64,000 bases of DNA from Nitrososphaerota archaeon (GCA_029785825.1 JAFLYY010000002.1:62001-126000); one strand, 5' to 3'. Shown: positions 1-8,487, counted from the first letter of the stretch. Translations and numbers: made by a program. Notes: generated by a model not told the origin, from the letters alone.

Positions 1-6
1 GACCGT

Positions 7-1785
7 ATGATCCTAAAGACGAAGTACAGAAACAGTAGCGGTCAAACTGGCTGTTTCGCCGTTGAGGGCAAAAACGGCATGGCATTTGCTATACTCCCCA
101 CACCAGACTTGGAGTATTATGGGACCACAGTCAGTATGGTGGTCTATGAGAAGATAGACCCTCTCAGGCTGATTGCCTACATCAAGCAAGCTTGCAGACT
201 GTCGCCAGTAGACACTTTCTTGACTCTGTCTGATGGAGAGAAGAAGGAACGCACCAAGCTCAACGACACCTACGAAAACGTCATGACTGACCAAAACCGT
301 TTCATAAACGACTCGACCTACAGAAGCGACTACAACCAGTACAACTACAGTGAGGTCATAACCTTCAAACTACCCGGGTTCGATGTCTACGCCCTCAACA
401 TAACCTACCGCGCAAAGACCGACATGACTTCGATACCGAGCACAGAATCGGGAATCACAAGAGCAGTTCTTCTCAACCTCCCAGTGTATACCAACCTGAG
501 GCTCCCATTCAGCAGAGCACTCATATGCATAACTGACGAGCGGGCATTTCCACCAACGGCTGACAGGGAACGTCTCAAGGAAGAAACAGAGGCCCAAATA
601 CAAAGCAAACTCTGGCCAGTATTGACACAGTATTTCTCGAAATATGTCGTTCACAACGTCAGTCAATTCACGAAACTGGACGTCGTTGATAGGGCTGTTC
701 TCCTATCGTTCTCGCGCAGGCGTAACGGGTGGACTACTAATGACGGCCGTACGCTCTTGGACAGAGAGACTGACGAGTTCATCACCACGCTGTCTTTCAA
801 CGTCGACGTCAAGGGGATAAGCGAGAGGAGGAGGATCCAACGACTAGAGCTGGCGGTGATGCTAACCGAGTTCACCACCGACGAACTATTCATTGAAGAT
901 TCCAACTATACATCGAGACATCTGAAGCTGCTGAGACAGGTATACCCTCGCGCCATACTCATAATGGGGAAGGACTACCAGCAGATCGAGGTCCAGAACG
1001 TAATCTCTCAACTCAACCTGAGGAGTGCAACGCAATACATCACAGAGAACAACCTGAAACTCCCACGACCTCCTAGAACTGCCCGTGGATATACAATCCA
1101 CCGGTCGAAACACCGTTCAGGATACTCGTTCGCTGATGAGACACAAACCTTTTCTGACGCAAAGGACATAACCATCGATAACCTAATCAAGGTCGGAAGG
1201 AAGGACTCCGTGACAAAATACTCGGAACTCCTCGAGTCATTTCCAACAAAATACACAGTCACATCAGCAACTAACATCAAAGGCGGCGAGGCACTAGATG
1301 ACTTCATATCACGAGTAGAGGCAACCACCCAGGTAACAAACAAGGGACCCATGGCCGTGAAAGAGTTCCTCAAGTACGACTCCATATTCCTTACCATGCA
1401 CGACAACCCTGCCATCGCACCCCTAGTCTATCCCAACGACACGAGACTCGTTGTCATCGACAATGTTGATCGCCTGTTCGAGATAGCAATGTACCTTACA
1501 AAGAACGGCAAGGCCTATGTCTCACGCCTCGACCCATCAGACGAATTCGAGGCAATTACAGGCAAAAAACCATACAAGTTCTACAGTGGATACAGCAGTC
1601 TTAACGACCGCGCCAACATACTGTGGACACTCCTGCGCATCTATGCTGCAGCCAAGGACAAGAACGTGGCTTACCTACTCATGAGAGGAGTAGGGCAATC
1701 CAGCACCGAAGAATTCCCGGAATCCACAGAACTGGCACTCAAGATCGCCAGTCAAGACCTTCCGACGAATCAGAAAAGGAAGTGA
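7..1785 (+). CDS. Large protein, possibly rIIA-like (5' end may be cut by the window)
   Basis: The frame is open to the window edge, so the ATG at 7 may be internal and the true N-terminus may lie outside. No Shine-Dalgarno is visible before it. Residues about 180-200 read ITDERAFPPTADRERLKEET, which resembles the P-x-x-x-R-E-x-L region after the GHKL ATPase domain in phage rIIA/HSP90-type proteins. The ATPase N-box and glycine loops themselves are not visible in this part. The downstream gene starts 6 nt after the stop, so the two are probably co-transcribed. The rIIA assignment is inference from one motif; the gene call is solid. Confidence 0.8.
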   Translation: MILKTKYRNSSGQTGCFAVEGKNGMAFAILPTPDLEYYGTTVSMVVYEKIDPLRLIAYIKQACRLSPVDTFLTLSDGEKKERTKLNDTYENVMTDQNRFINDSTYRSDYNQYNYSEVITFKLPGFDVYALNITYRAKTDMTSIPSTESGITRAVLLNLPVYTNLRLPFSRALICITDERAFPPTADRERLKEETEAQIQSKLWPVLTQYFSKYVVHNVSQFTKLDVVDRAVLLSFSRRRNGWTTNDGRTLLDRETDEFITTLSFNVDVKGISERRRIQRLELAVMLTEFTTDELFIEDSNYTSRHLKLLRQVYPRAILIMGKDYQQIEVQNVISQLNLRSATQYITENNLKLPRPPRTARGYTIHRSKHRSGYSFADETQTFSDAKDITIDNLIKVGRKDSVTKYSELLESFPTKYTVTSATNIKGGEALDDFISRVEATTQVTNKGPMAVKEFLKYDSIFLTMHDNPAIAPLVYPNDTRLVVIDNVDRLFEIAMYLTKNGKAYVSRLDPSDEFEAITGKKPYKFYSGYSSLNDRANILWTLLRIYAAAKDKNVAYLLMRGVGQSSTEEFPESTELALKIASQDLPTNQKRK

Positions 1786-1790
1786 ATGAA

Positions 1791-2213
1791 ATGAGAAACT
1801 CACTAGAATTACTGAAGAAATACGAACCATTGATCAAGAAGATCGACGGAAGCAAAAGGAAGAAACGCCTTGTCTCCGTTGTACGAAAATTCCAACCAGA
1901 CAAGGAACAAATGAAAGCCGTAATCGCCGAACTCAAAGCAGACCCACTCATGGACCCCTTCGTCGCTATCACCAAGGTCAGAAAAGGCGTTACAAAAGAT
2001 GACTCACAGATTGTTATCAATCTAAGAGACAGTCGTGTTGTCAAGGCAAGCCAAAACGCCGCACTTGCAACCAATGCCAGTCAATCGGAAAACGCCACTG
2101 AAGCATACATCGAATGGCTAACATCACGGTCCTACCTCAGCAGAAATGTGGTAGAACAGCTTGAGACGCTTCAGTTTGTTGAAGAAGAACTAGGTACGAG
2201 CGAGCCAGACTAG
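1791..2213 (+). CDS. Hypothetical basic-to-acidic small protein
   Basis: A 140-residue protein starting at an ATG preceded by AGGAAG, 6 nt after the previous stop. The N-terminal half is lysine-rich and helical, with no motif I can name; the C-terminus is acidic (EEELGTSEPD). If the upstream gene is rIIA-like, an rIIB-type partner is imaginable, but I see no direct evidence. It is followed directly by a perfect inverted repeat. Confidence 0.8.
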   Translation: MRNSLELLKKYEPLIKKIDGSKRKKRLVSVVRKFQPDKEQMKAVIAELKADPLMDPFVAITKVRKGVTKDDSQIVINLRDSRVVKASQNAALATNASQSENATEAYIEWLTSRSYLSRNVVEQLETLQFVEEELGTSEPD

Positions 2214-2218
2214 GAAGG

Positions 2219-2265
2219 TATTTTCGACGTAACTTTCACAACAAGTTAGAGTTACGTCGAAAATA
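2219..2265 (+). terminator. Perfect 16-bp inverted repeat (hairpin)
   Basis: The arms 2219-2234 and 2250-2265 are perfectly complementary over 16 bases around a 15-nt loop, six bases after a stop codon. The arms end in A/T runs on both sides, as in a bidirectional intrinsic terminator. It lies just before a TATA box at 2276, so it could also be an operator. Confidence 0.6.
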
Positions 2266-2275
2266 ATCAGGACTG

Positions 2276-2283
2276 CTTAAATA
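2276..2283 (+). promoter_or_regulatory. TATA-like box
   Basis: CTTAAATA lies in non-coding DNA after the inverted repeat, 27-28 nt before the ATG at 2304. This is the same spacing as the leaderless promoters elsewhere in the window. It probably drives the genes from 2304/2420 onward. Confidence 0.55.
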
Positions 2284-2303
2284 GATACTTGTGTCAATAA
2301 GGC

Positions 2304-2453
2304 ATGTTAGGCTTTCTTGGTGCATTAGCTGGTTTAGAAAAAGCAGAATCCCCCCCGCATGAACTTGGGATAAACGGGACCCTCGGCTTATCTAGTTTGA
2401 GCAGTCCGGTTGCTCTCGGATGCAGAACCCAGCAATTGAGGAGATGGAATTGA
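2304..2453 (+). CDS. Possible 49-aa leader ORF
   Basis: The ATG sits 27 nt downstream of the TATA box, the expected leaderless start. The peptide has a hydrophobic Gly/Ala/Leu N-terminus and ends 34 nt inside the next gene in another frame. A run of seven C occurs in it, but shifting frame there does not join it to the next gene because stops intervene. It could be a translated small protein or a leader ORF; coding status is uncertain. Confidence 0.3.
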   Translation: MLGFLGALAGLEKAESPPHELGINGTLGLSSLSSPVALGCRTQQLRRWN

Positions 2454-3553
2454 GCGAAGAAGAAAACAGTGGGCATGTCTACGACTCCATGTCGCCTCAT
2501 GGAGAGGTCCCTCCATCTATGTCAGAGATGGGACAAATCTTTGGCGGTCGTGCCATGACAAGAAAGCAGTATGACTTCATCAAGGGCCAGTATGCTATCA
2601 CAAAGAACGCGAGGCCGCACAACGTTGTGAAGGCTGCTGTCAGCACCCTTCCGCTCAGCGACCAGCTGAAACAGAGAATAATGGAACTGGTGGAGCCTCA
2701 GATTGAGAAGTACAGAAAGCAGAGCGGTCTCACTCTGAACCAAGCAGTGGCTTACCTCGTGAAGCAGGCTGCTTCGCAGGTGAGCATGATCACGACAAAT
2801 GAAGAACTCCAGGACTATCTATCGAAGTCTAACCTTCGCCTCTTTAAGGTGAAGCGTGTTTCGTTCAGGATAATGACTGGTGAACCATCAAAGGTGCAAA
2901 TACTTATCGATGGGCATCAGTACAAGGGGAAAAAGAAGCTTGTAAAGCTCCACAACAACATTTACGACCTCAAGTTGAAGCCCGATCTTGCTGACGTTGA
3001 CAAGAACGGCGAATTGAACATACAACTCATAGGTGCGGTCGTCGCCATTTCAAAAAGTCAGTTCAAGGCAATCGGGACCATGTTCAACAACACCCGTGTG
3101 AATGTGCGGGTAAGCAGCAAGAGGTGTTTCAGCCTCTTCAAGACAGAGAAACGCGTCTCAAGCACTATAGACGACCAAGCACGTATACAGAGCCGCGATA
3201 TGAAAATCGCGAATATCATGAAGAAATTTAACCCATCGTCCAACAACTACCCAATGAGCAGGACTATCTACGACAAGAGCGGCCACATGATAGATCTGCT
3301 CAGAGAGTACAAAGAGACCTACTATCGCATGATCCACGAGGACCATGGCAAGTCGCCTGAGACGATAGCCCTGAATGCACTGATGGAATCAGACAGAAAG
3401 GTGTTCGAAAAAATGACCCCAGAAACTAGGCAGACAGCAACGGAATTCTTCCGTATGGCATGGGATGGACTGGCAAGTAAGGAAGATATCAAGTACGTTG
3501 GTATCAAGGGCCTGCTTGTTCCGTCGGAATTTGAAAGGACAAGAAGGAGGTGA
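2420..3553 (+). CDS. Hypothetical 377-aa protein
   Basis: The N-terminal ~30 residues are acidic and probably disordered. A helical region follows (about 60-130), then a mixed alpha/beta part with a lysine-rich stretch near HQYKGKKKLVKLHNN, and an Arg-rich C-terminus (FERTRRR). No known domain recognised. The start is the first in-frame ATG after stops; an ATG eight codons later is preceded by GAGGAG and is an alternative. The ParB-like gene starts 5 nt after its stop, so both are probably in one operon. Confidence 0.85.
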   Translation: MQNPAIEEMELSEEENSGHVYDSMSPHGEVPPSMSEMGQIFGGRAMTRKQYDFIKGQYAITKNARPHNVVKAAVSTLPLSDQLKQRIMELVEPQIEKYRKQSGLTLNQAVAYLVKQAASQVSMITTNEELQDYLSKSNLRLFKVKRVSFRIMTGEPSKVQILIDGHQYKGKKKLVKLHNNIYDLKLKPDLADVDKNGELNIQLIGAVVAISKSQFKAIGTMFNNTRVNVRVSSKRCFSLFKTEKRVSSTIDDQARIQSRDMKIANIMKKFNPSSNNYPMSRTIYDKSGHMIDLLREYKETYYRMIHEDHGKSPETIALNALMESDRKVFEKMTPETRQTATEFFRMAWDGLASKEDIKYVGIKGLLVPSEFERTRRR

Positions 3554-3557
3554 AAAA

Positions 3558-4775
3558 ATGGTAACTAAAACTATTGACGAATACCAGGAACTGCCGCTTT
3601 CGAAGTGTGAACCACACTCTCTGACAATATTCAGATTCGACTACACAGGAACTGACGTGGAAGATCTTAGCGCTTCCATACTAGCCAAGGGACAGCTCGA
3701 ACCAGGATACGCAGTGCTCGACGAGAAGACCGGGAAGTACCTGATCTACATCGGGCAGAAGAGACTGGCCGCACTCCAAATGGCTGCAAAGAAGGACAAG
3801 AATGTGAAGACCTACAAGGCGATGGTCAGCAAGAACATCTCCAACAGTGAGATCTTCACAAGGGCCTACATTGAGAATGAAGTGCGGAGCAACCTCGACT
3901 GGGTCGAGAAGCTCAAGCTTTACCACACACTCAACGACAGCTTTAACAGGAATGACAAGCAGGACATACTGACTGCAACCAAGCTGAGCCCAGCAAAGGT
4001 GGACGAATGTGCCAAGCTCTTTGACGTCTTCACCGAAGATGTCATGAAATCAATCTACGACACAGAGCGCAAGACAGGGTTCAGGCTTACAATGAAGCAC
4101 CTTGACGAGATCGTCAGAGTCAAGAACCCAGACAGCATGATAGCCCTCGCTGACCACGTCTGCAAGACGCAGATGTCTGCAAGCACACTGGCATCACTCA
4201 TTGACAGCAAAGCACTGATCACAATCCTTCCAAAGCTCGAGGAACCATCTACCACTGGCTCCGATGGATATGAGCCAGCAACAAGCAGCGGCTCTTCTGC
4301 AGATAATGACATGGAGGGCCCAAGCTCAACCCCAGATGTACCAATGCCGAAGGCTCAAAAGGTCAACGGTGATTGGCTCACGGGCGACGGCTACATGGTC
4401 GAATGCCCGAAGAAGAGCTGCGGGGCAGTAAATTTCTTCGAGGCAACTATTGTTGCCAAGGTGAAGTTTGCCGACCCACTTTCGAGCCCTGCTAACACAG
4501 TGTCAGCCGAGACTGATGTGGCTCCCAACTTCGCAGTTGAGGCGTCGCACTCATGCTGGAAATGTGGCGACCAGTTGGTAGTGAAGTTGGCGTCTGTCGA
4601 AGACTCGGGTCTCACCGATGCTGTCTCAAAGTCTGGTGACTTGAGAGCGCACTCGGAGAAGCCTGTGAAAGTATCTGTCTTCTGCGACGTCGACAAGAAG
4701 AAGTACACTGTCACGGCAAACGACAAGCAGTACGTCTTGGACAAGAGCGGGAAGTTGAAGCCGGAGGGACGTTAA
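3558..4775 (+). CDS. ParB/Sulfiredoxin-like domain protein with C-terminal zinc ribbon
   Basis: The start ATG follows AAGGAGGTG, a strong ribosome binding site. Residues about 30-125 have the ParB N-terminal pattern: a segment that sets out default sites (DLSASILAKGQLEPGY), an IGQKRLAAL stretch in the position of the GxRRxxA box, and an NEVRSNLDWVEK helix matching the ExxxRxxL part. Helix-turn-helix-like helices follow. After a Ser/Thr-rich linker, two Cys pairs (CPKKSCG and CWKCG) suggest a zinc ribbon. Known ParB proteins bind centromere-like DNA and hydrolyse CTP; a partition or regulatory role is inferred. No ParA is seen nearby. Confidence 0.7.
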   Translation: MVTKTIDEYQELPLSKCEPHSLTIFRFDYTGTDVEDLSASILAKGQLEPGYAVLDEKTGKYLIYIGQKRLAALQMAAKKDKNVKTYKAMVSKNISNSEIFTRAYIENEVRSNLDWVEKLKLYHTLNDSFNRNDKQDILTATKLSPAKVDECAKLFDVFTEDVMKSIYDTERKTGFRLTMKHLDEIVRVKNPDSMIALADHVCKTQMSASTLASLIDSKALITILPKLEEPSTTGSDGYEPATSSGSSADNDMEGPSSTPDVPMPKAQKVNGDWLTGDGYMVECPKKSCGAVNFFEATIVAKVKFADPLSSPANTVSAETDVAPNFAVEASHSCWKCGDQLVVKLASVEDSGLTDAVSKSGDLRAHSEKPVKVSVFCDVDKKKYTVTANDKQYVLDKSGKLKPEGR

Positions 4776-4797
4776 GTCCCTCCCGGCGGTTCTTTTT
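4760..4797 (+). terminator. Terminator hairpin overlapping the stop codon
   Basis: A GC-rich stem of about 10 bp (4761-4770 with 4776-4786) closes a 5-nt loop and is followed by TTCTTTTT. The loop carries the TAA stop of the ParB-like gene, so the left arm encodes its last residues. Confidence 0.75.
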
Positions 4798-4816
4798 GAA
4801 CCAATAGGTGGCTTAA

Positions 4817-5686
4817 TTGCAAGTGAAAATATACAACGTCAATGACATCTACAAGGCGCTCAAGGTAGCAATCTCCAAGCAATCCAAGGGAAGCACAAAA
4901 CTTGCAGGACTTGACGAGTTCTGTGCTAGCAATAACCTGAACTACAAGTCAGCTTCGTTACTGATCGAAACAATGGGCAACCTCCATCCCGACTTGGTAG
5001 ACCTGGTTGTAATCAGCCGTGGTGGGAATTCCAAGAACTTCGTGCAATCACTGGCATCGAGGCTTCATGTATCAACCATCAGCCCAACGTTATCTAGCAG
5101 ATCGTTCGTCATTCCATACTCCTTTGCCCGATTCATAGCGAGGCTTGACAGTGACGACCAGATAACATTCGTCAACCGCTGGAAGGACAATGGGCTTGAT
5201 GTAAACTTTGCGTCACTGGAGGCTCTCACCGCTCGTTCAAAGATTGATGGATTTGAGTTTGCATACCAGCAGACCTTCACTACCTACGCCCAACGCCTCG
5301 AAATCCAGCAGGCAGCACTAATCCGAGCCGCCGGAGCACGAGGGTCCGATTTGGTGGACGAACTGATCAAAAGCGGGTACGATGCCAACATTGTAACTGC
5401 AACTGTTAATGCTCTTACCTATGCTGGTATCTTGAAGAGGGACAACAAGCACAATGATTATGAACTTGGCGACAAGGCTCATGACATATTCGAAAGGGCA
5501 TTCAAGGGTCAACCATACAATGCTATGGCCATATGGCTCTCAACGATGTTCAGTGACATCGGGATTCTCCGTGTTACCTCCAACAAGTACAAGATGAAGC
5601 AGATACTGAAGGCAGTGAGGGAGAAGCTCGAATATTACGAGAAGCAAGTGGATGCCAAGGTGCCAATCCCGAATCTGAAGAAGTGA
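4817..5686 (+). CDS. Hypothetical 289-aa helical protein
   Basis: It starts at TTG behind AGGTGG, after the terminator. The protein is mostly alpha-helical. Residues about 175-220 (ELIKSGYDANIVTATVNALTYAGILKR followed by a short beta-like element) look like a winged helix-turn-helix, suggesting DNA binding. No family recognised. It follows the ParB-like gene and precedes a tagged gene after 6 nt. Confidence 0.8.
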   Translation: MQVKIYNVNDIYKALKVAISKQSKGSTKLAGLDEFCASNNLNYKSASLLIETMGNLHPDLVDLVVISRGGNSKNFVQSLASRLHVSTISPTLSSRSFVIPYSFARFIARLDSDDQITFVNRWKDNGLDVNFASLEALTARSKIDGFEFAYQQTFTTYAQRLEIQQAALIRAAGARGSDLVDELIKSGYDANIVTATVNALTYAGILKRDNKHNDYELGDKAHDIFERAFKGQPYNAMAIWLSTMFSDIGILRVTSNKYKMKQILKAVREKLEYYEKQVDAKVPIPNLKK

Positions 5687-5692
5687 CCTAAC

Positions 5693-6760
5693 ATGCAGCA
5701 AGCAAAACAGACGAAGGTGCGTCTGGGGAAGAGGGTACTGCTCAACAGTGAGCAGATAGAGTTGGAGGGTCCATCTGAGGAGCTCCTAAGGTTGACTGTC
5801 GACATTTCGTCGATACCAAATGCCAAGCATATGGAGTTCGTCACCGGCCTTACAAGGAAGCTGAAGTCCATTGATACCCGTTACAGGAAGGGGGCCGCGA
5901 AGGGTGGCAAGCGGGTATTCGTGGGTTACGGCAAGAATAGTAAGGCGGCAACGTTCTATTGGGTCCCGCTCTACATTCCCAATCTTCTCAAGCGGCTCAG
6001 GACTGTCAGGTATGACATTCTGCAGCACCACGGTGACATTCTCACCATCGGAAAGAAGAGGGTCCACATAGTGATGGTGAACAAGATCCCTGACCTTCAG
6101 AAGGAGATAGACGAGTTGAATACTCGTCTTATGAAGAAGGCCGTGATTGACGGGATCGACAGGTACAGTACCAGCAAGAAGTGGGGAGAGGTACAGTCCT
6201 TCCTTGCAGGCTATGGTATCAGTGTCGAGACGCCGCAAAACACAGTCTATCCAATGAGGGTGGAGCACAGTCAGATCTGGATCGAGCCATCGGTCTACAT
6301 CAAGTACGCAGAGGACCGCGTGAAGGACATGCTCGGGAAGATCTCCGATGAGGAGAAGGCCGGGCTTGATGACCTCAAGAAGCGGATGCAGATGAAAGAA
6401 GCCGAGATGGTGAAGGCCATTGAGGACCGCTTCAAGGATGAACTCAGTGTCTTTGTACACTTGCTCGCAGAAGCCGCCGGCGGAAAGCCGAAGGCCGTCA
6501 ATGCGAAGTACAAGAAGCTGAGACAGAAGCTGGTCGTCAGTGGTGCGGACTCCACTTCCCAGGTCTTCAACGTCCTTGATAACGTGGTGGATGCCCTGAA
6601 ATCAAGGAAGGCTGACAAGGCCGACTCTATCAAGAAGGCCTCCGAAGCAGTTGCGCAGTTCCTTCAGATTGCCCCACGGGGCACTGCTGAAGAGAACCTC
6701 AGACTGGCGGCTCAAGCATTGAAGGGTGACAAGGCGAGCATCTTCCTGGAGCTACTGTAG
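5693..6760 (+). CDS. Hypothetical coiled-coil protein with C-terminal FLELL tag
   Basis: A 355-residue protein. The N-terminal ~130 residues are mixed alpha/beta; residues about 205-240 form a charged coiled coil (EEKAGLDDLKKRMQMKEAE), and the C-terminal third is helical. The last residues are GDKASIFLELL, matching the C-terminal motif shared by about a dozen proteins in this window, though here with GDK in place of DP. The stop codon is inside a terminator hairpin. Function unknown. Confidence 0.85.
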   Translation: MQQAKQTKVRLGKRVLLNSEQIELEGPSEELLRLTVDISSIPNAKHMEFVTGLTRKLKSIDTRYRKGAAKGGKRVFVGYGKNSKAATFYWVPLYIPNLLKRLRTVRYDILQHHGDILTIGKKRVHIVMVNKIPDLQKEIDELNTRLMKKAVIDGIDRYSTSKKWGEVQSFLAGYGISVETPQNTVYPMRVEHSQIWIEPSVYIKYAEDRVKDMLGKISDEEKAGLDDLKKRMQMKEAEMVKAIEDRFKDELSVFVHLLAEAAGGKPKAVNAKYKKLRQKLVVSGADSTSQVFNVLDNVVDALKSRKADKADSIKKASEAVAQFLQIAPRGTAEENLRLAAQALKGDKASIFLELL

Positions 6761-6778
6761 CTCCGGGAAGACTGTTTT
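6742..6778 (+). terminator. Terminator hairpin overlapping the stop codon
   Basis: Arms 6742-6755 and 6757-6770 pair over 14 positions with one G-U, centred on the TAG stop region, and a GTTTTAT run follows. The last codons of the upstream gene are part of the stem. The T-run doubles as the TATA-like element of the next gene. Confidence 0.7.
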
Positions 6779-6780
6779 AT
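6774..6780 (+). promoter_or_regulatory. TATA-like box GTTTTAT
   Basis: It lies in the short non-coding gap, with TTTTAT 28 nt before the ATG at 6803. The same element and spacing recur before 33637 and 42336. Confidence 0.55.
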
Positions 6781-6802
6781 AATTGCAAATAGGTAGTGCA
6801 CG

Positions 6803-7027
6803 ATGCCAAAGAAGAAATCAGATGAAGAATTCGCAAGAGAGGTAGAATGGGCTCTCAAAGATCCCCCGAAATTCGAGGGGTTAACGGTAACAGACCTAGC
6901 AGAACGCCTTAATGAGCCCGTGTCTACCAACAGAGTCCACCGCGAGATTCTTACTAACACAAGACGCAAGACCAAGCTCTACACCCTACTGGAACATAGG
7001 GGTATTGGCAGCAAGCAGAAGACGTAG
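6803..7027 (+). CDS. Small basic protein with MPKKKSDE N-terminus
   Basis: A 74-residue protein whose first eight residues and first 24 nt are identical to those of the MoxR gene at 8488. The rest resembles a winged helix DNA-binding unit: LTVTDLAERLNEPVSTNRVH looks like helix-turn-helix, followed by a Lys/Arg-rich tail. A transcription regulator role is inferred. Confidence 0.7.
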   Translation: MPKKKSDEEFAREVEWALKDPPKFEGLTVTDLAERLNEPVSTNRVHREILTNTRRKTKLYTLLEHRGIGSKQKT

Positions 7028-7067
7028 GCGCCCGCCTTTTATTCAGAACTACAGTGGTGACAAAAAG

Positions 7068-7355
7068 ATGTTGGAAATACACATAAAACGAAGCATAATC
7101 CGTGTCTACTTCCGTAGCTACACCGACGAGTCCGTGGTCAAGTCCCAACTGAATGTCGATTCCGACGGGGTATACAAAGCCCCAGATAACACGAGTCAAT
7201 GGTGGCTAGCGAACGGTCGGGAAGGCGTCACTTGGTACTACGATGAAAAGAAGCGGGACAACGCACTATCGAAGGACAATAAGGAGCGCAATCATCGTGT
7301 CTCGTTCGTGATTCCCCCATATGGTATTTCATTCATAGAGGTCGACTCGGCGTGA
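7068..7355 (+). CDS. Hypothetical 95-aa protein
   Basis: Starts at ATG about 20 nt after a GGTGAC. Beta-rich with several aromatic residues (QWWLANGREGVTWYYDEKKR). No family recognised. Its TGA overlaps the GTG start of the next gene, so translation is probably coupled. Confidence 0.7.
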   Translation: MLEIHIKRSIIRVYFRSYTDESVVKSQLNVDSDGVYKAPDNTSQWWLANGREGVTWYYDEKKRDNALSKDNKERNHRVSFVIPPYGISFIEVDSA

Positions 7356-7708
7356 GCACAGAGGTTGCGGCATTACAGCCGGGACCTTCCATGCCCACGA
7401 TTGAGTGTGAAAAACAGTTCCAATTCCTTAGCAGGAATAAGCCTGGGGTGTTTGTCCTCTATGCGTTCAGCGACTCTGGTCATGGCTGGGTAAGGATCAG
7501 GAAGGATGTGCTTGGGCGTCTTGGGATAGCTGGTAAAATAACCCCCTATTCATACATGCGAAGGCAGTTCGCCTATCTAGAGGAGGATGCTGATGCATCG
7601 CTTCTAGTCGAAACATTGCTGCGCCGCGGGATAACCGTGACGTATAGGGATAGGACCGCCGACGGCAGGTCCAGAATTCGCATGTTCGAAAGCTACAGGA
7701 AGCCGTGA
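7352..7708 (+). CDS. Hypothetical 118-aa protein
   Basis: GTG start in a GTGA overlap with the previous stop; an ATG 13 codons on is an alternative. Contains a compact alpha/beta core with basic residues and ends in Arg/Lys (MFESYRKP). No family recognised. Confidence 0.7.
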   Translation: MSTEVAALQPGPSMPTIECEKQFQFLSRNKPGVFVLYAFSDSGHGWVRIRKDVLGRLGIAGKITPYSYMRRQFAYLEEDADASLLVETLLRRGITVTYRDRTADGRSRIRMFESYRKP

Positions 7709-7710
7709 CC

Positions 7711-7794
7711 ATGCCGCTCTCTGACAATCCAATCAATGCGGCGTTTCTCAAGGGCGAGATACGAAAAGCGTGGGCACCAGAGCGTGAATTGTAA
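7711..7794 (+). CDS. 27-aa small ORF
   Basis: An ATG two bases after the previous stop opens a 27-residue reading frame (starts MPLSDNPINAAFLKGEIRKA) that ends 16 nt before the next start. The tight placement and protein-like composition support translation, but it is too short to be sure. Confidence 0.35.
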   Translation: MPLSDNPINAAFLKGEIRKAWAPEREL

Positions 7795-7810
7795 CTTGCC
7801 AAAGGAAGTA

Positions 7811-8053
7811 ATGGGCGAAGGAAACCCCAACTACGGCATATTCCCATCGGCTAAGAAGGCCGCTCGTTTCATGGAGCTCTCAGAGAGGGCCATGGACGGC
7901 GGCCTCCCTGCCAAGGAACTTAACGAGTGGGCCAGGCTCTATGTCCTAGCCAAAGGTGTGCTTCCTGGTGAGATGGAGCTAAGGCGCGGCCGGTTAGTCT
8001 ACAAAACTACTGGCAAGCAAGTCGTTGCTTCCAAACTCACCCAGGCCGATTGA
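7811..8053 (+). CDS. Hypothetical 80-aa protein
   Basis: The ATG follows AAAGGAAG. A longer version from 7736 would overlap the small ORF and lacks a ribosome site, so I prefer this start. The protein has two amphipathic helices (KKAARFMELSERAMDGGLP and ELNEWARLYVLAKG). Function unknown. Confidence 0.65.
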   Translation: MGEGNPNYGIFPSAKKAARFMELSERAMDGGLPAKELNEWARLYVLAKGVLPGEMELRRGRLVYKTTGKQVVASKLTQAD

Positions 8054-8088
8054 TACCATCGGAAAATCGAAGACTTTGGTAGAGAAAT

Positions 8089-8154
8089 ATGCCAAGACTA
8101 GAACAAGAAGCAGACAACGTGGTCGGCAACTGCACAAGTAGGGAAGGCTGGTAA
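8089..8154 (+). CDS. Possible 21-aa micro-ORF
   Basis: An ATG opens a short frame ending three bases before the next gene's ATG. It fills the only gap here and may be a leader peptide; coding is unproven. Confidence 0.2.
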   Translation: MPRLEQEADNVVGNCTSREGW

Positions 8155-8157
8155 CAA

Positions 8158-8472
8158 ATGAGTCTCCAATTCAGCAGATATCTCGTGATTGCTCTCTGCA
8201 TCGATGATGCCGTGGGTTCCAAAGATGTTGACGGGGTATACGTATTCGAGGCATCGTTCGCCTCGCCCAAGTTCCAGAGGGAATACTTCCAAAAGATACT
8301 TGGATGCCCTAGCACTACCACACTCAATGGGAAAGAAGTCGGTTGCTTCATACTACCAGATGGTGTAAAGGCTATCGATGTTTCCATGGCCACACGCATG
8401 GCCAGAGCCAAGTTCACAGACGGGCATGGTTCAGTTGGAACGAAGTTAGAGATTGAAGGAGAATACGATTAA
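8158..8472 (+). CDS. Hypothetical 104-aa protein
   Basis: ATG start three bases after the micro-ORF. Mixed alpha/beta protein with an acidic C-terminus (KLEIEGEYD). No family recognised. It lies 15 nt before the MoxR gene, probably in the same transcript. Confidence 0.7.
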   Translation: MSLQFSRYLVIALCIDDAVGSKDVDGVYVFEASFASPKFQREYFQKILGCPSTTTLNGKEVGCFILPDGVKAIDVSMATRMARAKFTDGHGSVGTKLEIEGEYD

Positions 8473-8487
8473 ACGAGGAAAAAGAAA

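Noticed and set aside
2304-3553. Frameshift fusion of the 49-aa ORF with the gene at 2420, via the seven-C run
   Set aside because: Stops at about 2360 and 2391 in the frame of the second gene prevent a simple join.
4180-4215. Internal SASTLASLID string in the ParB-like protein as another tag copy
   Set aside because: It is in the middle of a helical domain and lacks the DP and LL spacing, so it is probably chance.
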